Part shown: piece after piece, positions 15,079 through 21,825 of the stretch
Layout: each line of letters starts with the position of its first letter
How positions within the stretch are numbered: position 1 is the first letter of the stretch
From: Geoalkalibacter_A sp034189505
GTDB lineage: Bacteria; Desulfobacterota; Desulfuromonadia; Desulfuromonadales; Geoalkalibacteraceae
Reading direction: 5' to 3'
DNA: 64,000 nt
NCBI GenBank assembly: GCA_034189505.1
Contig: JAXHUR010000003.1
Location: 1-64,000 of the forward strand
Notes under the pieces: generated by a model
The model's input: the letters and a program-made list of their open reading frames with translations, nothing else
What the model was told of the DNA's origin: nothing
The model's database searches: none
Translations under genes and position numbers: made by a program

Positions 15079-15855
15079 TCAGTTTGCGGCGATCTTCCCG
15101 ACGTAGGGGGGCGTTCCCGGGTCCTGTGCCGCTTCGGCACGCTCGAAGGCCTGCTCGAGAGTCTGCCGGGAGGTCTCCGGGATCTGCAGGAAGTTGAAAG
15201 AAATCCGCAGCATTTTGGGGGAAAAGTCCGGGTAGCGCCGAATGACGCTCACCTGGACCACCGCGCAATAGAGATGGGGAGCGATATAGCTGTCGCCATC
15301 CACGGCCAGGTTGATGCTGGCGGTGGCGGGCAGCGACCAGTTGAAATTGTCGCTGTAGGGCATCTCTCCTAGAAGCCCGCCGAGGCTGGCATTGACGAGG
15401 GTGCCTTCAAAGGCGTGGCCTCGCTGCTCGAGAAGAAAATTGGCGTGGGAGAAGGCGTAGCGCTTGTCGCGGCGTAAAGAGACCGGATTGCAGATGCGGT
15501 TGAGTGTCTCTGCCAGCGTTTCCGACAGGCAGGGGAAGGGCAGGTGTTCATTGATACCGGCCTGCCTGAAGCGGTCGAGGGTTTCGCCGCGCACGTCCGT
15601 TGTCATGACCAGTGTCGGTACCCGCTGATCTTCCGGCAGCTCCGCCAGCTTCTGCAATAGTTCAGGGTCCTGCGGCAAGGCCTGATCCCAAAGGAAGAGG
15701 GCCATGTGGCATTGCCGATCCCGGATCATGCGCAGAGCTTCGTCCGCCTGCTCAGCCTCCAGAACCACCGCGTCGTTGAGGTTGGCACGGATCTGGGTGC
15801 GGACGATCTTGCGCAAAGTTGAAGAGTGGTTGATAACGAGAAATTGTCGGCTCAT
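15079..15855 (-). CDS. Degenerate receiver domain fused to a PilZ domain
   Basis: A 258-residue protein. Residues 1-120 have a response-regulator fold: an Asp at position 57 ends the third strand (ALFLWD), but the usual acidic pair near residue 10 is replaced by NHSS and the conserved Lys near 105 is absent (HLPFPC in place of a KPF motif). It may therefore not be phosphorylated normally. Residues 125-235 form a PilZ domain with RRDKR (128-132) and NASLGG (155-160), the RxxxR and (D/N)xSxxG signature of c-di-GMP binding. Such proteins link c-di-GMP to motility, pili or secretion. It converges tail-to-tail with the DUF1318 gene and is divergent from the pseudopilin. Confidence 0.82.
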   Translation of the reverse strand: MSRQFLVINHSSTLRKIVRTQIRANLNDAVVLEAEQADEALRMIRDRQCHMALFLWDQALPQDPELLQKLAELPEDQRVPTLVMTTDVRGETLDRFRQAGINEHLPFPCLSETLAETLNRICNPVSLRRDKRYAFSHANFLLEQRGHAFEGTLVNASLGGLLGEMPYSDNFNWSLPATASINLAVDGDSYIAPHLYCAVVQVSVIRRYPDFSPKMLRISFNFLQIPETSRQTLEQAFERAEAAQDPGTPPYVGKIAAN

Positions 15856-16022
15856 TCAGTTTCTCCGCCGGTTGGAATATGGGGCTGCAGCCGTCTTGAT
15901 ACGATGCGGGCTCTTGCCCTGGAGGGCGATTTTACGCTAATTTCTAAATGTCATCCAAAAATCATGCCTTTTGCTCAAGAAGCGGAAAATTTAGTGCAAG
16001 CTGTTGATTTAAAAGGTAAAGT

Positions 16023-16139
16023 ATGAGAATTTTCCAGCCCGTATACGTTGCTTCGCCGCGGGTGGAGCCGTTTTTTCACGAAATGGCCTTCATGATTTTG
16101 GAGTCGGTGCGCGATTTGGCCGCAAGTGACCTGCGATGA
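16023..16139 (+). CDS. 38-codon ORF translationally coupled to the pseudopilin gene
   Basis: ATG 16023 is preceded by AAAAGG at good spacing and the frame ends in an ATGA overlap with the next start, the classic sign of translational coupling. The product begins MRIFQPVYVAS and has a short helix HEMAFMILESVRDLAAS; no signal or family is recognised. It could be a real micro-protein, a leader peptide, or the remnant of a longer gene. Confidence 0.4.
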   Translation: MRIFQPVYVASPRVEPFFHEMAFMILESVRDLAASDLR

Positions 16140-16792
16140 AGGCTCGCCTCCGTTTTCCGTTTTATCCGCTGCGCAATCAGCGCGGCGCCATGTTGGTTGT
16201 CGTGCTGGTTGCGGTGGTCGTGATGGGCCTGGGGGCCGCCCTTGCCGGCACAAGCTGGAAAACCATCACCCAGCGGGCCCGTGAGCAGCAGCTTCTCTGG
16301 GTCGGCGAGCAATATCAGCGCGCCATCGAAAGTTATTATAATGCCGACTTTCGCGGTGGATCCCAGCCTCGTGCGTTTCAACCCCCCGGGAGTGAAAAAA
16401 ACTCCAGCGGTACCGGAATGCTGCCCAGCCGCCTCGAGGATCTGGTGCGCGACCCGCGTTCTGCCGGCGTGGTGCGTCATCTGCGCCGTGTCTATCCCGA
16501 TCCCATGACCGGCGAGCCCTTTGAGCTGATCAAGGATCAGGGCGGGCGTATCCGCGGGGTGCGCAGCTCCAGTGACGAAAAACCCTTCAAGACGGACAAT
16601 TTCCCCCCGGGGCTGGAGGATTTTGCTGGGGCTGAACGCTACTCCCAGTGGGACTTTATCTACGAAACTCCGCAGAACGCCGTTCAGCCGGGCGGAGTCA
16701 ATTTCGATGCCGGTTCCATTTCCGTTCCCGGGACCTCTTTTCCCGTGAGCACCCCTGCCGGCAGCGATGCCCCGGAACCGGCTCGCGAGTAG
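16136..16792 (+). CDS. Pseudopilin-like type II secretion / pilus-type protein
   Basis: A 218-residue protein with a basic leader, RG at 16-17 and then a hydrophobic stretch AMLVVVLVAVVVMGLGAA (18-35), the layout of a type IV prepilin-like substrate cleaved after Gly17. The usual Phe/Met at +1 and Glu at +5 are not present (Ala18, Val22), so processing may be atypical, as in GspK-type minor pseudopilins. The exported part is polar, contains YPDPMTGEPFELI, and ends in a Pro/Ser/Gly-rich tail from about residue 185. No other secretion gene is adjacent. It starts within the stop codon of the 38-codon ORF. Confidence 0.7.
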   Translation: MKARLRFPFYPLRNQRGAMLVVVLVAVVVMGLGAALAGTSWKTITQRAREQQLLWVGEQYQRAIESYYNADFRGGSQPRAFQPPGSEKNSSGTGMLPSRLEDLVRDPRSAGVVRHLRRVYPDPMTGEPFELIKDQGGRIRGVRSSSDEKPFKTDNFPPGLEDFAGAERYSQWDFIYETPQNAVQPGGVNFDAGSISVPGTSFPVSTPAGSDAPEPARE

Positions 16793-16871
16793 GTTCAGCG
16801 AGCGGCTTTTTCTCTCCGGCCGTCACTTTTCCCCTTTTCATTTCTGAAAAAAACATTTTCCCTCCCGGTTT

Positions 16872-16911
16872 TTGACCCAGGTCATGTTCCCCTTGCGGGT
16901 TCTGCGATATT
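16872..16911 (+). promoter_or_regulatory. FNR/CRP-family box with matching -10, promoter of the hemerythrin operon
   Basis: TTGAC-CCAG-GTCAT (16872-16885) contains a perfect TGACC-CA-GGTCA palindrome and is close to the FNR-type TTGAC/T-N4-A/GTCAA site. A -10 candidate GATATT lies at 16906-16911, which puts the box centre about 40 bp upstream of the likely start, the class II activator position. The first gene starts 32 bp further on. Confidence 0.6.
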
Positions 16912-16942
16912 CTGCGTCCAGATAAACGAAGAGGAGGCAGAC

Positions 16943-17161
16943 ATGAACCTGAAAAACGATCTCGGCAGCGAGCAGATTCAGACCGTACTCGAAAAACATT
17001 CCCGCATCGGGGAAATCCTGCAGAAATACGATATTGGCTGCGTGACCTGCGGCGTCGGCATCTGCCTGCTCAAGGACGTGGTCAGCATCCACGCCTTGGG
17101 CGATGAGGCGGAAGCGAAGATCGAAGAGGAAATCAACAGTTATCTGGAAGAGCAGGAATAG
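16943..17161 (+). CDS. Small cysteine-containing helical protein (DUF542/DUF1858-like)
   Basis: A 72-residue acidic protein with GAGGAGG upstream. Its centre, KYDIGCVTCGVGICLLKDVV (about residues 28-47), carries three Cys with a CVTC pair, and resembles the small domain found at the N-terminus of ScdA/YtfE iron-centre repair proteins (DUF542) and in DUF1858 redox proteins. Here it is a stand-alone chain, with an Fe-S-type gene and a hemerythrin gene downstream. This suggests a split version of a nitrosative/oxidative-stress di-iron system. The assignment is by motif pattern only. Confidence 0.6.
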   Translation: MNLKNDLGSEQIQTVLEKHSRIGEILQKYDIGCVTCGVGICLLKDVVSIHALGDEAEAKIEEEINSYLEEQE

Positions 17162-17290
17162 GAGGCAGCCACCAAGGCGCCAAGATCTAAACGGAGAGAC
17201 GCAGAGCCTAAGAATCCACGGAGAGTAAAACCAAAAAAAGATTTTTTCTCACAATCTCTCCCTCTCAGCGACTCAGCGTTAAAGTTATTG
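17162..17290. repeat. Imperfect inverted repeat, probable dispersed intergenic element
   Basis: The gap between the first and second genes of the operon holds a left arm with CCAAGGCGCCAAG and CGGAGAGACGCAGAG and a right arm with CTCTCCCTCTCAGCGACT, which is roughly its reverse complement, around an A/T-rich centre (near 17235-17255). This vocabulary (gcgccaag, cggagag, cgcagag, ctcagcg) is that of the palindromic intergenic repeats common in Geobacter-like genomes. Copy number could not be checked. Confidence 0.5.
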
Positions 17291-17311
17291 ATTTTAAAAG
17301 GAGATCGAATT

Positions 17312-17770
17312 ATGAAAAACCTGGCCTGCGGCTGCCCCGGCAGCAACGTGAAAACCATCGAAAAAAAAGAAAACAATAACAATGCCACCACCGGCAAAGT
17401 GGCTTCCGAACTGCGTCAGTGGCCGACCCAGCTGCACCTGGTGCCGCCCAGCGCGCCCTGGCTGCAAGACGCTCATCTGCTGGTCGCCGCCGACTGCACA
17501 CCCTTTGCCTACGGCGATTTTCACCGCGATTTCATCAAGGACAGGGTGCTGGTCAATGCCTGTCCCAAATTGGACGACACCAGCCCGTACATGGAGAAGC
17601 TGACGGCGATTCTGAAAAATAACGACATCAAATCGCTGACCGTCATCATCATGGAAGTGCCCTGCTGCCGCGGGCTTGCCATGATGGCCGAGCAGGCGCT
17701 GGAAGCCTCCGGCAAGAATATCCCCTTCGAGCTTGCGATCATCGGTGTCGATGGTGAAAGGAGAAGCTGA
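17312..17770 (+). CDS. Cysteine-rich Fe-S-type protein of the hemerythrin operon
   Basis: A 152-residue protein with AAAAGGAG upstream of ATG 17312. It starts MKNLACGCPGSNV, followed by a polar linker containing ENNNN, then a domain with LLVAADCTPFAYGDFHRDF, VNACPKLDD and IMEVPCCRGL. These cysteine blocks match the C-terminal part of a family annotated as 4Fe-4S ferredoxin-like proteins near hybrid-cluster genes, but the usual N-terminal CxxCxxC ferredoxin domain is absent; the CGCPGS motif replaces it. It probably binds a cluster or acts in cysteine-based redox chemistry. The hemerythrin gene starts 2 bp after its stop. Confidence 0.6.
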   Translation: MKNLACGCPGSNVKTIEKKENNNNATTGKVASELRQWPTQLHLVPPSAPWLQDAHLLVAADCTPFAYGDFHRDFIKDRVLVNACPKLDDTSPYMEKLTAILKNNDIKSLTVIIMEVPCCRGLAMMAEQALEASGKNIPFELAIIGVDGERRS

Positions 17771-17772
17771 GC

Positions 17773-18330
17773 ATGGAAAAAGTGGATGTCACCCAGGTGA
17801 TGGTGGAGGAACACCGGCTTATTCTGCGCATGATTGCCCTGCTTGAGCGCAACGTCGAACGGATGGAGCAGGGACGCTTTCGCAACTGGCAGTTTTTTCT
17901 CGATGCCGTGGATTTTATCCGCAACTATGCCGACCGCTTTCACCATGCCAAAGAGGAAGACGTATTGTTCGAGGCCCTGGTGAACAACGGTATGCCCAAG
18001 GAGAATTCACCGGTCGCCGCGATGCTGATGACCCATGATCAGGGGCGGTCTCTGGTGCGCGCCATGGAAGAAGCGGCTTTGAAGGCGCAGGCGGGTGAAG
18101 CGGGGCAGATTCCGGTTATTGCAGAAAATGCGCGCGGCTACGCCGAGCTGCTGCGCGATCACATCGACAAGGAAGACAACATTCTCTACCCCCTGGCTGA
18201 ACGGGTGCTGCCCGCCGAGGTTCGGCCCGAAATGATACAGGCCTACCGGGATGCCGAAGCGCGGGATCCGGACATTGAGAGTCGATACCGGCGCATGGTG
18301 GAAGAATACGAAAAACAGAGTGCGGCCTGA
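17773..18330 (+). CDS. Hemerythrin HHE-domain protein
   Basis: A 185-residue cytoplasmic four-helix bundle with the HHE di-iron pattern: EEH near residue 14, FHHAKEEDVLFE at about 56-67, a His in MTHDQGR, and DHIDKEDNILYPLAE near residue 132. Proteins of this family bind O2 or NO or help repair damaged iron centres. GAAAGGAG precedes the ATG. It is the last gene of a three-gene unit and is followed by a strong terminator. Compared with ScdA/YtfE it lacks the N-terminal cysteine domain, which is instead encoded separately two genes upstream. Confidence 0.88.
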   Translation: MEKVDVTQVMVEEHRLILRMIALLERNVERMEQGRFRNWQFFLDAVDFIRNYADRFHHAKEEDVLFEALVNNGMPKENSPVAAMLMTHDQGRSLVRAMEEAALKAQAGEAGQIPVIAENARGYAELLRDHIDKEDNILYPLAERVLPAEVRPEMIQAYRDAEARDPDIESRYRRMVEEYEKQSAA

Positions 18331-18362
18331 CACCCGCACGCTAGATAAGAATGCCTGAGTCA

Positions 18363-18402
18363 AAAGCCCCGGTCCGCAATGCGGTGCCGGGGCTTTGTTT
18401 TT
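18363..18402 (+). terminator. Terminator of the hemerythrin operon
   Basis: AAAGCCCCGG pairs with CCGGGGCTTT (18363-18372 with 18387-18396), with a nested CCGC/GCGG stem in the loop, followed by GTTTTT. Confidence 0.92.
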
Positions 18403-18431
18403 AACGCGCAGCTGTTTTCAGCGAGCCCTCA

Positions 18432-18461
18432 TTGACAGCCCGGCGGCGCCGTCTATACAAT
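18432..18461 (+). promoter_or_regulatory. Sigma70-type promoter for mgtE
   Basis: Perfect TTGACA at 18432-18437, then TATACA after 16 bp or TACAAT after 18 bp. It lies about 100 bp upstream of mgtE, after the preceding terminator. Confidence 0.55.
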
Positions 18462-18560
18462 GTCATATTTGCAATTTCCTGCTCGGCTTCAAAGGCATCC
18501 CGCTTGCTTTTCCCGTCGATGCTGAATTGATTTCTTTACTGAATGCCCAAGGAGACCCCT

Positions 18561-19916
18561 ATGGAACAAAAGCATCAGCTTCTCCTTGATACGGCGCGTC
18601 GTCTTATCCGTCGGGGTGCCTATCCGCACCTCTCCAAGCTGCTTTCCAAAATACATCCTGCAGATATTGCGCACCTCTTTCGTTACCTCGATCTTAAAGA
18701 GCAGCGTATCCTCTTCAACCTGATCGAAGATCCGGAAACTTCGGCGTACGTGTTGTCCGAACTCGATCATGGCACGGGAGCCCAGCTGCTCGAACAGATC
18801 GACCGCGAGACGATCACCGAAGTGCTTCAGGAAATGCCATACGACGATGCGGTAGATATTATCCGCAACATGCCTGACGAGCTGGCGGAGGAAATCCTCA
18901 ACATCATGCAGGATGAGGATTCCACTGAGATCGAGCAGCTTCTCAGCTACGATGAAGACAGCGCCGGCGGCATCATGTCGACGGAGATTTTTTCGCTGCG
19001 CGAGGAGATGAGTGTTCAGGAAGCGATCGAGGCGCTGCAGCAGGCAGAGGACGTAGAGATGGTTTTCTATCTCTACGTCACCGACGAATACAACCACCTG
19101 GTCGGCGTGCTCTCCCTGCGTCAACTGCTGACCGTGCCGCCCCAGACACGGCTGAAGGATATCATGACGCGCGATGTCATCCGCGTCACCACCGACACCG
19201 ACCAGGAAGAGGTGGCGCACCTGGTGGCGCGCTACAATATCCTGGCTATCCCCGTCGTAGACGACAGCAACAAGCTGATGGGTATCGTGACCGTCGACGA
19301 CGTCATCGACGTCATGCGCGAAGAGGCCACCGAGGATATTTTCAAGATGGCCGGCGCCAGCGAGGAGGAGCTTCTTTACGGTTTCAAATCTTTTAAAATC
19401 GCGCGTCTGCGCCTGCCCTGGCTGCTCGTCAATCTTTTTGGCGGAGTGATCACCGGCTACCTGATGTGGATGTTCAAGGCGACCCTGGAGCAGATCGTTG
19501 CCCTGGTCTCTTTTGTGCCGGTCATCACCGGAATGGGGGGAAACGTCGGCGGTCAGTCCGCCACCATCGTCGTGCGCGGTTTTGCCACCGGCCGCATCGA
19601 TATGGGGACTCTGCGACGGGTTTTTTTCAAGGAGCTGCGCGTTGGTTTTATCATGGGGACGGTCTGCGGCTCGACGATCGGGCTGGTGGCCTGGTTCTGG
19701 CACCATAACCCGTTCCTGGGGCTGGTGGTGGGACTGGCTATGGTGACCGCTATGACGGTTGCGGCCAGTATGGGAGTGCTGGCGCCGACCTTTCTCAAGA
19801 AAATGGGCGTGGACCCCGCCATCGCTTCCAGCCCATTTGTGCAGACGGCCAACGATATTACCGGTATCCTCATCTATTTCGGGACAGCCACCATGTTTCT
19901 GCGGTTTTTGTTGTAA
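18561..19916 (+). CDS. mgtE: Magnesium transporter MgtE
   Basis: A 451-residue Mg2+ channel. The N-terminal MgtE domain (about 1-125) is acidic and includes ADIAHLFRYLD and MPYDDAVDII. Two CBS domains follow (about 130-250: GGIMSTEIFSLREEMSV, LVGVLSLRQLL, DIMTRDVIRVTTDT). The membrane part begins at RLPWLLVNLFGGVITGYL and contains the pore-type signature ITGMGGNVGGQSATIVVRG. Magnesium binding to the N and CBS domains gates the pore in this family. AAGGAGA supports ATG 18561 over the upstream ATG at 18543. recO starts 18 bp downstream. Confidence 0.95.
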   Translation: MEQKHQLLLDTARRLIRRGAYPHLSKLLSKIHPADIAHLFRYLDLKEQRILFNLIEDPETSAYVLSELDHGTGAQLLEQIDRETITEVLQEMPYDDAVDIIRNMPDELAEEILNIMQDEDSTEIEQLLSYDEDSAGGIMSTEIFSLREEMSVQEAIEALQQAEDVEMVFYLYVTDEYNHLVGVLSLRQLLTVPPQTRLKDIMTRDVIRVTTDTDQEEVAHLVARYNILAIPVVDDSNKLMGIVTVDDVIDVMREEATEDIFKMAGASEEELLYGFKSFKIARLRLPWLLVNLFGGVITGYLMWMFKATLEQIVALVSFVPVITGMGGNVGGQSATIVVRGFATGRIDMGTLRRVFFKELRVGFIMGTVCGSTIGLVAWFWHHNPFLGLVVGLAMVTAMTVAASMGVLAPTFLKKMGVDPAIASSPFVQTANDITGILIYFGTATMFLRFLL

Positions 19917-19934
19917 CCGCGATTTCTGGTCTGC

Positions 19935-20726
19935 ATGAAACTTCTACGCTCCGAAGCCATTGTTCTGCGGCGTATCGATTACGGGGAGGCTGACCGTATC
20001 GTGACCCTGTATGCGCGTGATGCCGGCCTGATCAAAGGTTTTGCCGCCCATGCCCGCGGCAGCCGTCGTCGTTTCGGTGCGGCCCTGGAGCCCTTCGCGC
20101 GCATCACGCTGCACTGGCAGTCTGCGCGCGGAGACGGGTTGGCGCGGCTGCGCGAAGCCGAGCTGCAGGATCTGCGTCCCGATCTGCGGGCCGAACTTGA
20201 TACCCTGTCGCTGGCCGCCTATGGATGCGAAGTGCTTGAAGCCCTGTTTGCCGACGGTGAACCTCATGCCGACGTCTTCGACGTGTTGGAGGCGTATCTG
20301 GCGGCCTTGCCTGCCGGAACGGCGCAGGAGAGGGCCGCCTTCAAGCTGCTCTTCGAGCTGCGCCTGCTGCGGGCGGCCGGTTACCTGCCGCACCTGCTCC
20401 ACTGTGCCGAATGCGGCGAGACGGCCACGCCTTCACAGGTGGCCTTCTCTGCCGAGCGGGGCGGGCGGCTGTGCCCGTCCTGTGCCGGCAGCGATTTCCG
20501 CCTGCGCCTCTCCCCCCTGACATTGGGAACCCTGGCGCGTTGCCTGAATGTGGCTGCCGATCGTTTCACCGGATTCCGATTCGGTCCCCTGACCCTGTCC
20601 GAGGGAGCCGCTGTCCTCGGCGACGCCCTGCGGGTTCATCTGCCTCATGCCTTGCGCAGTCAGGCCTTTGTCGATCGCTTCCTGGAGAACGCAACCCCGC
20701 GTCAGTACGATAAAAACGGGCTCTGA
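19935..20726 (+). CDS. recO: DNA repair and recombination protein RecO
   Basis: A 263-residue RecO that helps load RecA at gaps together with RecF/RecR. The N-terminal OB-fold starts with the family sequence EAIVLRRIDYGEADRIVTL, followed by GLIKGFAAHARGSRRRFG. A zinc-binding segment keeps four Cys (CAEC at about residues 157-160 and CPSC at about 179-182). Length is typical. It is 18 bp behind mgtE, so it may share that transcript. Confidence 0.94.
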   Translation: MKLLRSEAIVLRRIDYGEADRIVTLYARDAGLIKGFAAHARGSRRRFGAALEPFARITLHWQSARGDGLARLREAELQDLRPDLRAELDTLSLAAYGCEVLEALFADGEPHADVFDVLEAYLAALPAGTAQERAAFKLLFELRLLRAAGYLPHLLHCAECGETATPSQVAFSAERGGRLCPSCAGSDFRLRLSPLTLGTLARCLNVAADRFTGFRFGPLTLSEGAAVLGDALRVHLPHALRSQAFVDRFLENATPRQYDKNGL

Positions 20727-20741
20727 GCCGGTTTTTCCGCC

Positions 20742-20770
20742 TTGACAGAGGCCACGGAGTGGGCTAGGCT
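20742..20770 (+). promoter_or_regulatory. Sigma70-type promoter for glyQ
   Basis: Perfect TTGACA (20742-20747), a 17-bp spacer and TAGGCT (20765-20770), about 84 bp upstream of the glyQ GTG. Confidence 0.55.
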
Positions 20771-20853
20771 TTGCGCTCTGTTAATTTTGTACACAGTATA
20801 CGCTTTTCGCGTCTTTGACGATGATTTAATAACACTGTTTTTTCGGAGGGCAC

Positions 20854-21726
20854 GTGACCTTTCAAGACCTGATTCTTTCCCTTCAACAATATTGGGCCGA
20901 ACAGGGCTGCATTATTCAGCAGCCCTATGATCTGGAAAAGGGGGCCGGGACGTTCAACCCCGCCACCTTTCTTCGGGTGCTGGGACCCGAGCCGTGGAAG
21001 GTGGCCTATGTTGAACCTTCGCGCCGCCCCACCGACGGCCGCTACGGCGAAAATCCCAACCGCCTCCAGCACTACTATCAGTTTCAGGTTATCCTGAAGC
21101 CCTCGCCCATGAATATCCAGGAACTCTATCTCGACTCCCTCAAAAGCTTCGGCATCGACGCCGCTGAACATGACATCCGCTTTGTCGAGGATGATTGGGA
21201 GTCGCCTACGCTTGGAGCCTGGGGACTGGGCTGGGAAGTCTGGCTCGACGGCATGGAGATCACCCAGTTTACCTACTTTCAGCAGGCGGGCGGGATCGAC
21301 CTCAAGCCGGTCAGCGGCGAAATCACCTATGGGTGCGAGCGTATCGCCATGTACCTGCAGGGCGTGGACAACGTCTACGACCTCGAATGGGTGGAAGGCG
21401 TCAAGTACGGTGATGTGCATCATCAGACCGAAGTCGAGTTCTCCCGCTATAATTTCGAGGAAGCCGATACTGATATGCTGTTCGCCCTTTTCGGCATGTA
21501 CGAAAAGGAATGCATTCGCCTGTCGGAAAAATCCCTGGTATTTCCCGCTTACGATTTCGTGCTCAAGTGTTCCCATGCCTTTAATCTTCTCGATGCGCGC
21601 GGCGCTATTTCAGTGACTGAACGCGCCAACTATATCGGGCGCGTGCGCAATCTGTCCAAGCTTTGCGCTCAAGGCTATGTAGCGCAGCGCGAAAAGCTGG
21701 GTTTCCCGCTGCTTAAAAAAGGCTGA
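20854..21726 (+). CDS. glyQ: Glycyl-tRNA synthetase alpha subunit
   Basis: A 290-residue catalytic class II subunit of the (alpha-beta)2 glycyl-tRNA synthetase. It has TFQDLILSLQQYWAEQGC at the start, then KGAGTFNPATFLRVLGPEPW and YVEPSRRPTDGRYGENPNR, hallmarks of GlyQ. Translation probably begins at GTG 20854, which follows CGGAGGG. The beta subunit gene follows 99 bp downstream. Confidence 0.97.
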   Translation: MTFQDLILSLQQYWAEQGCIIQQPYDLEKGAGTFNPATFLRVLGPEPWKVAYVEPSRRPTDGRYGENPNRLQHYYQFQVILKPSPMNIQELYLDSLKSFGIDAAEHDIRFVEDDWESPTLGAWGLGWEVWLDGMEITQFTYFQQAGGIDLKPVSGEITYGCERIAMYLQGVDNVYDLEWVEGVKYGDVHHQTEVEFSRYNFEEADTDMLFALFGMYEKECIRLSEKSLVFPAYDFVLKCSHAFNLLDARGAISVTERANYIGRVRNLSKLCAQGYVAQREKLGFPLLKKG

Positions 21727-21825
21727 CCGCACCTCTGCCGCCTGTTCGATCATCAGATCGGGCTGGGTGCTGTTGCCTGAAAATTGATTTGACAATATAA
21801 AAGACTCGTTACTTCCGGAGATTGC

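Noticed and set aside
20717..20736. Terminator hairpin at the recO stop (GGGCTCTGAGCC then T-run)
   Set aside because: Once a minimum loop size is allowed only three base pairs remain.
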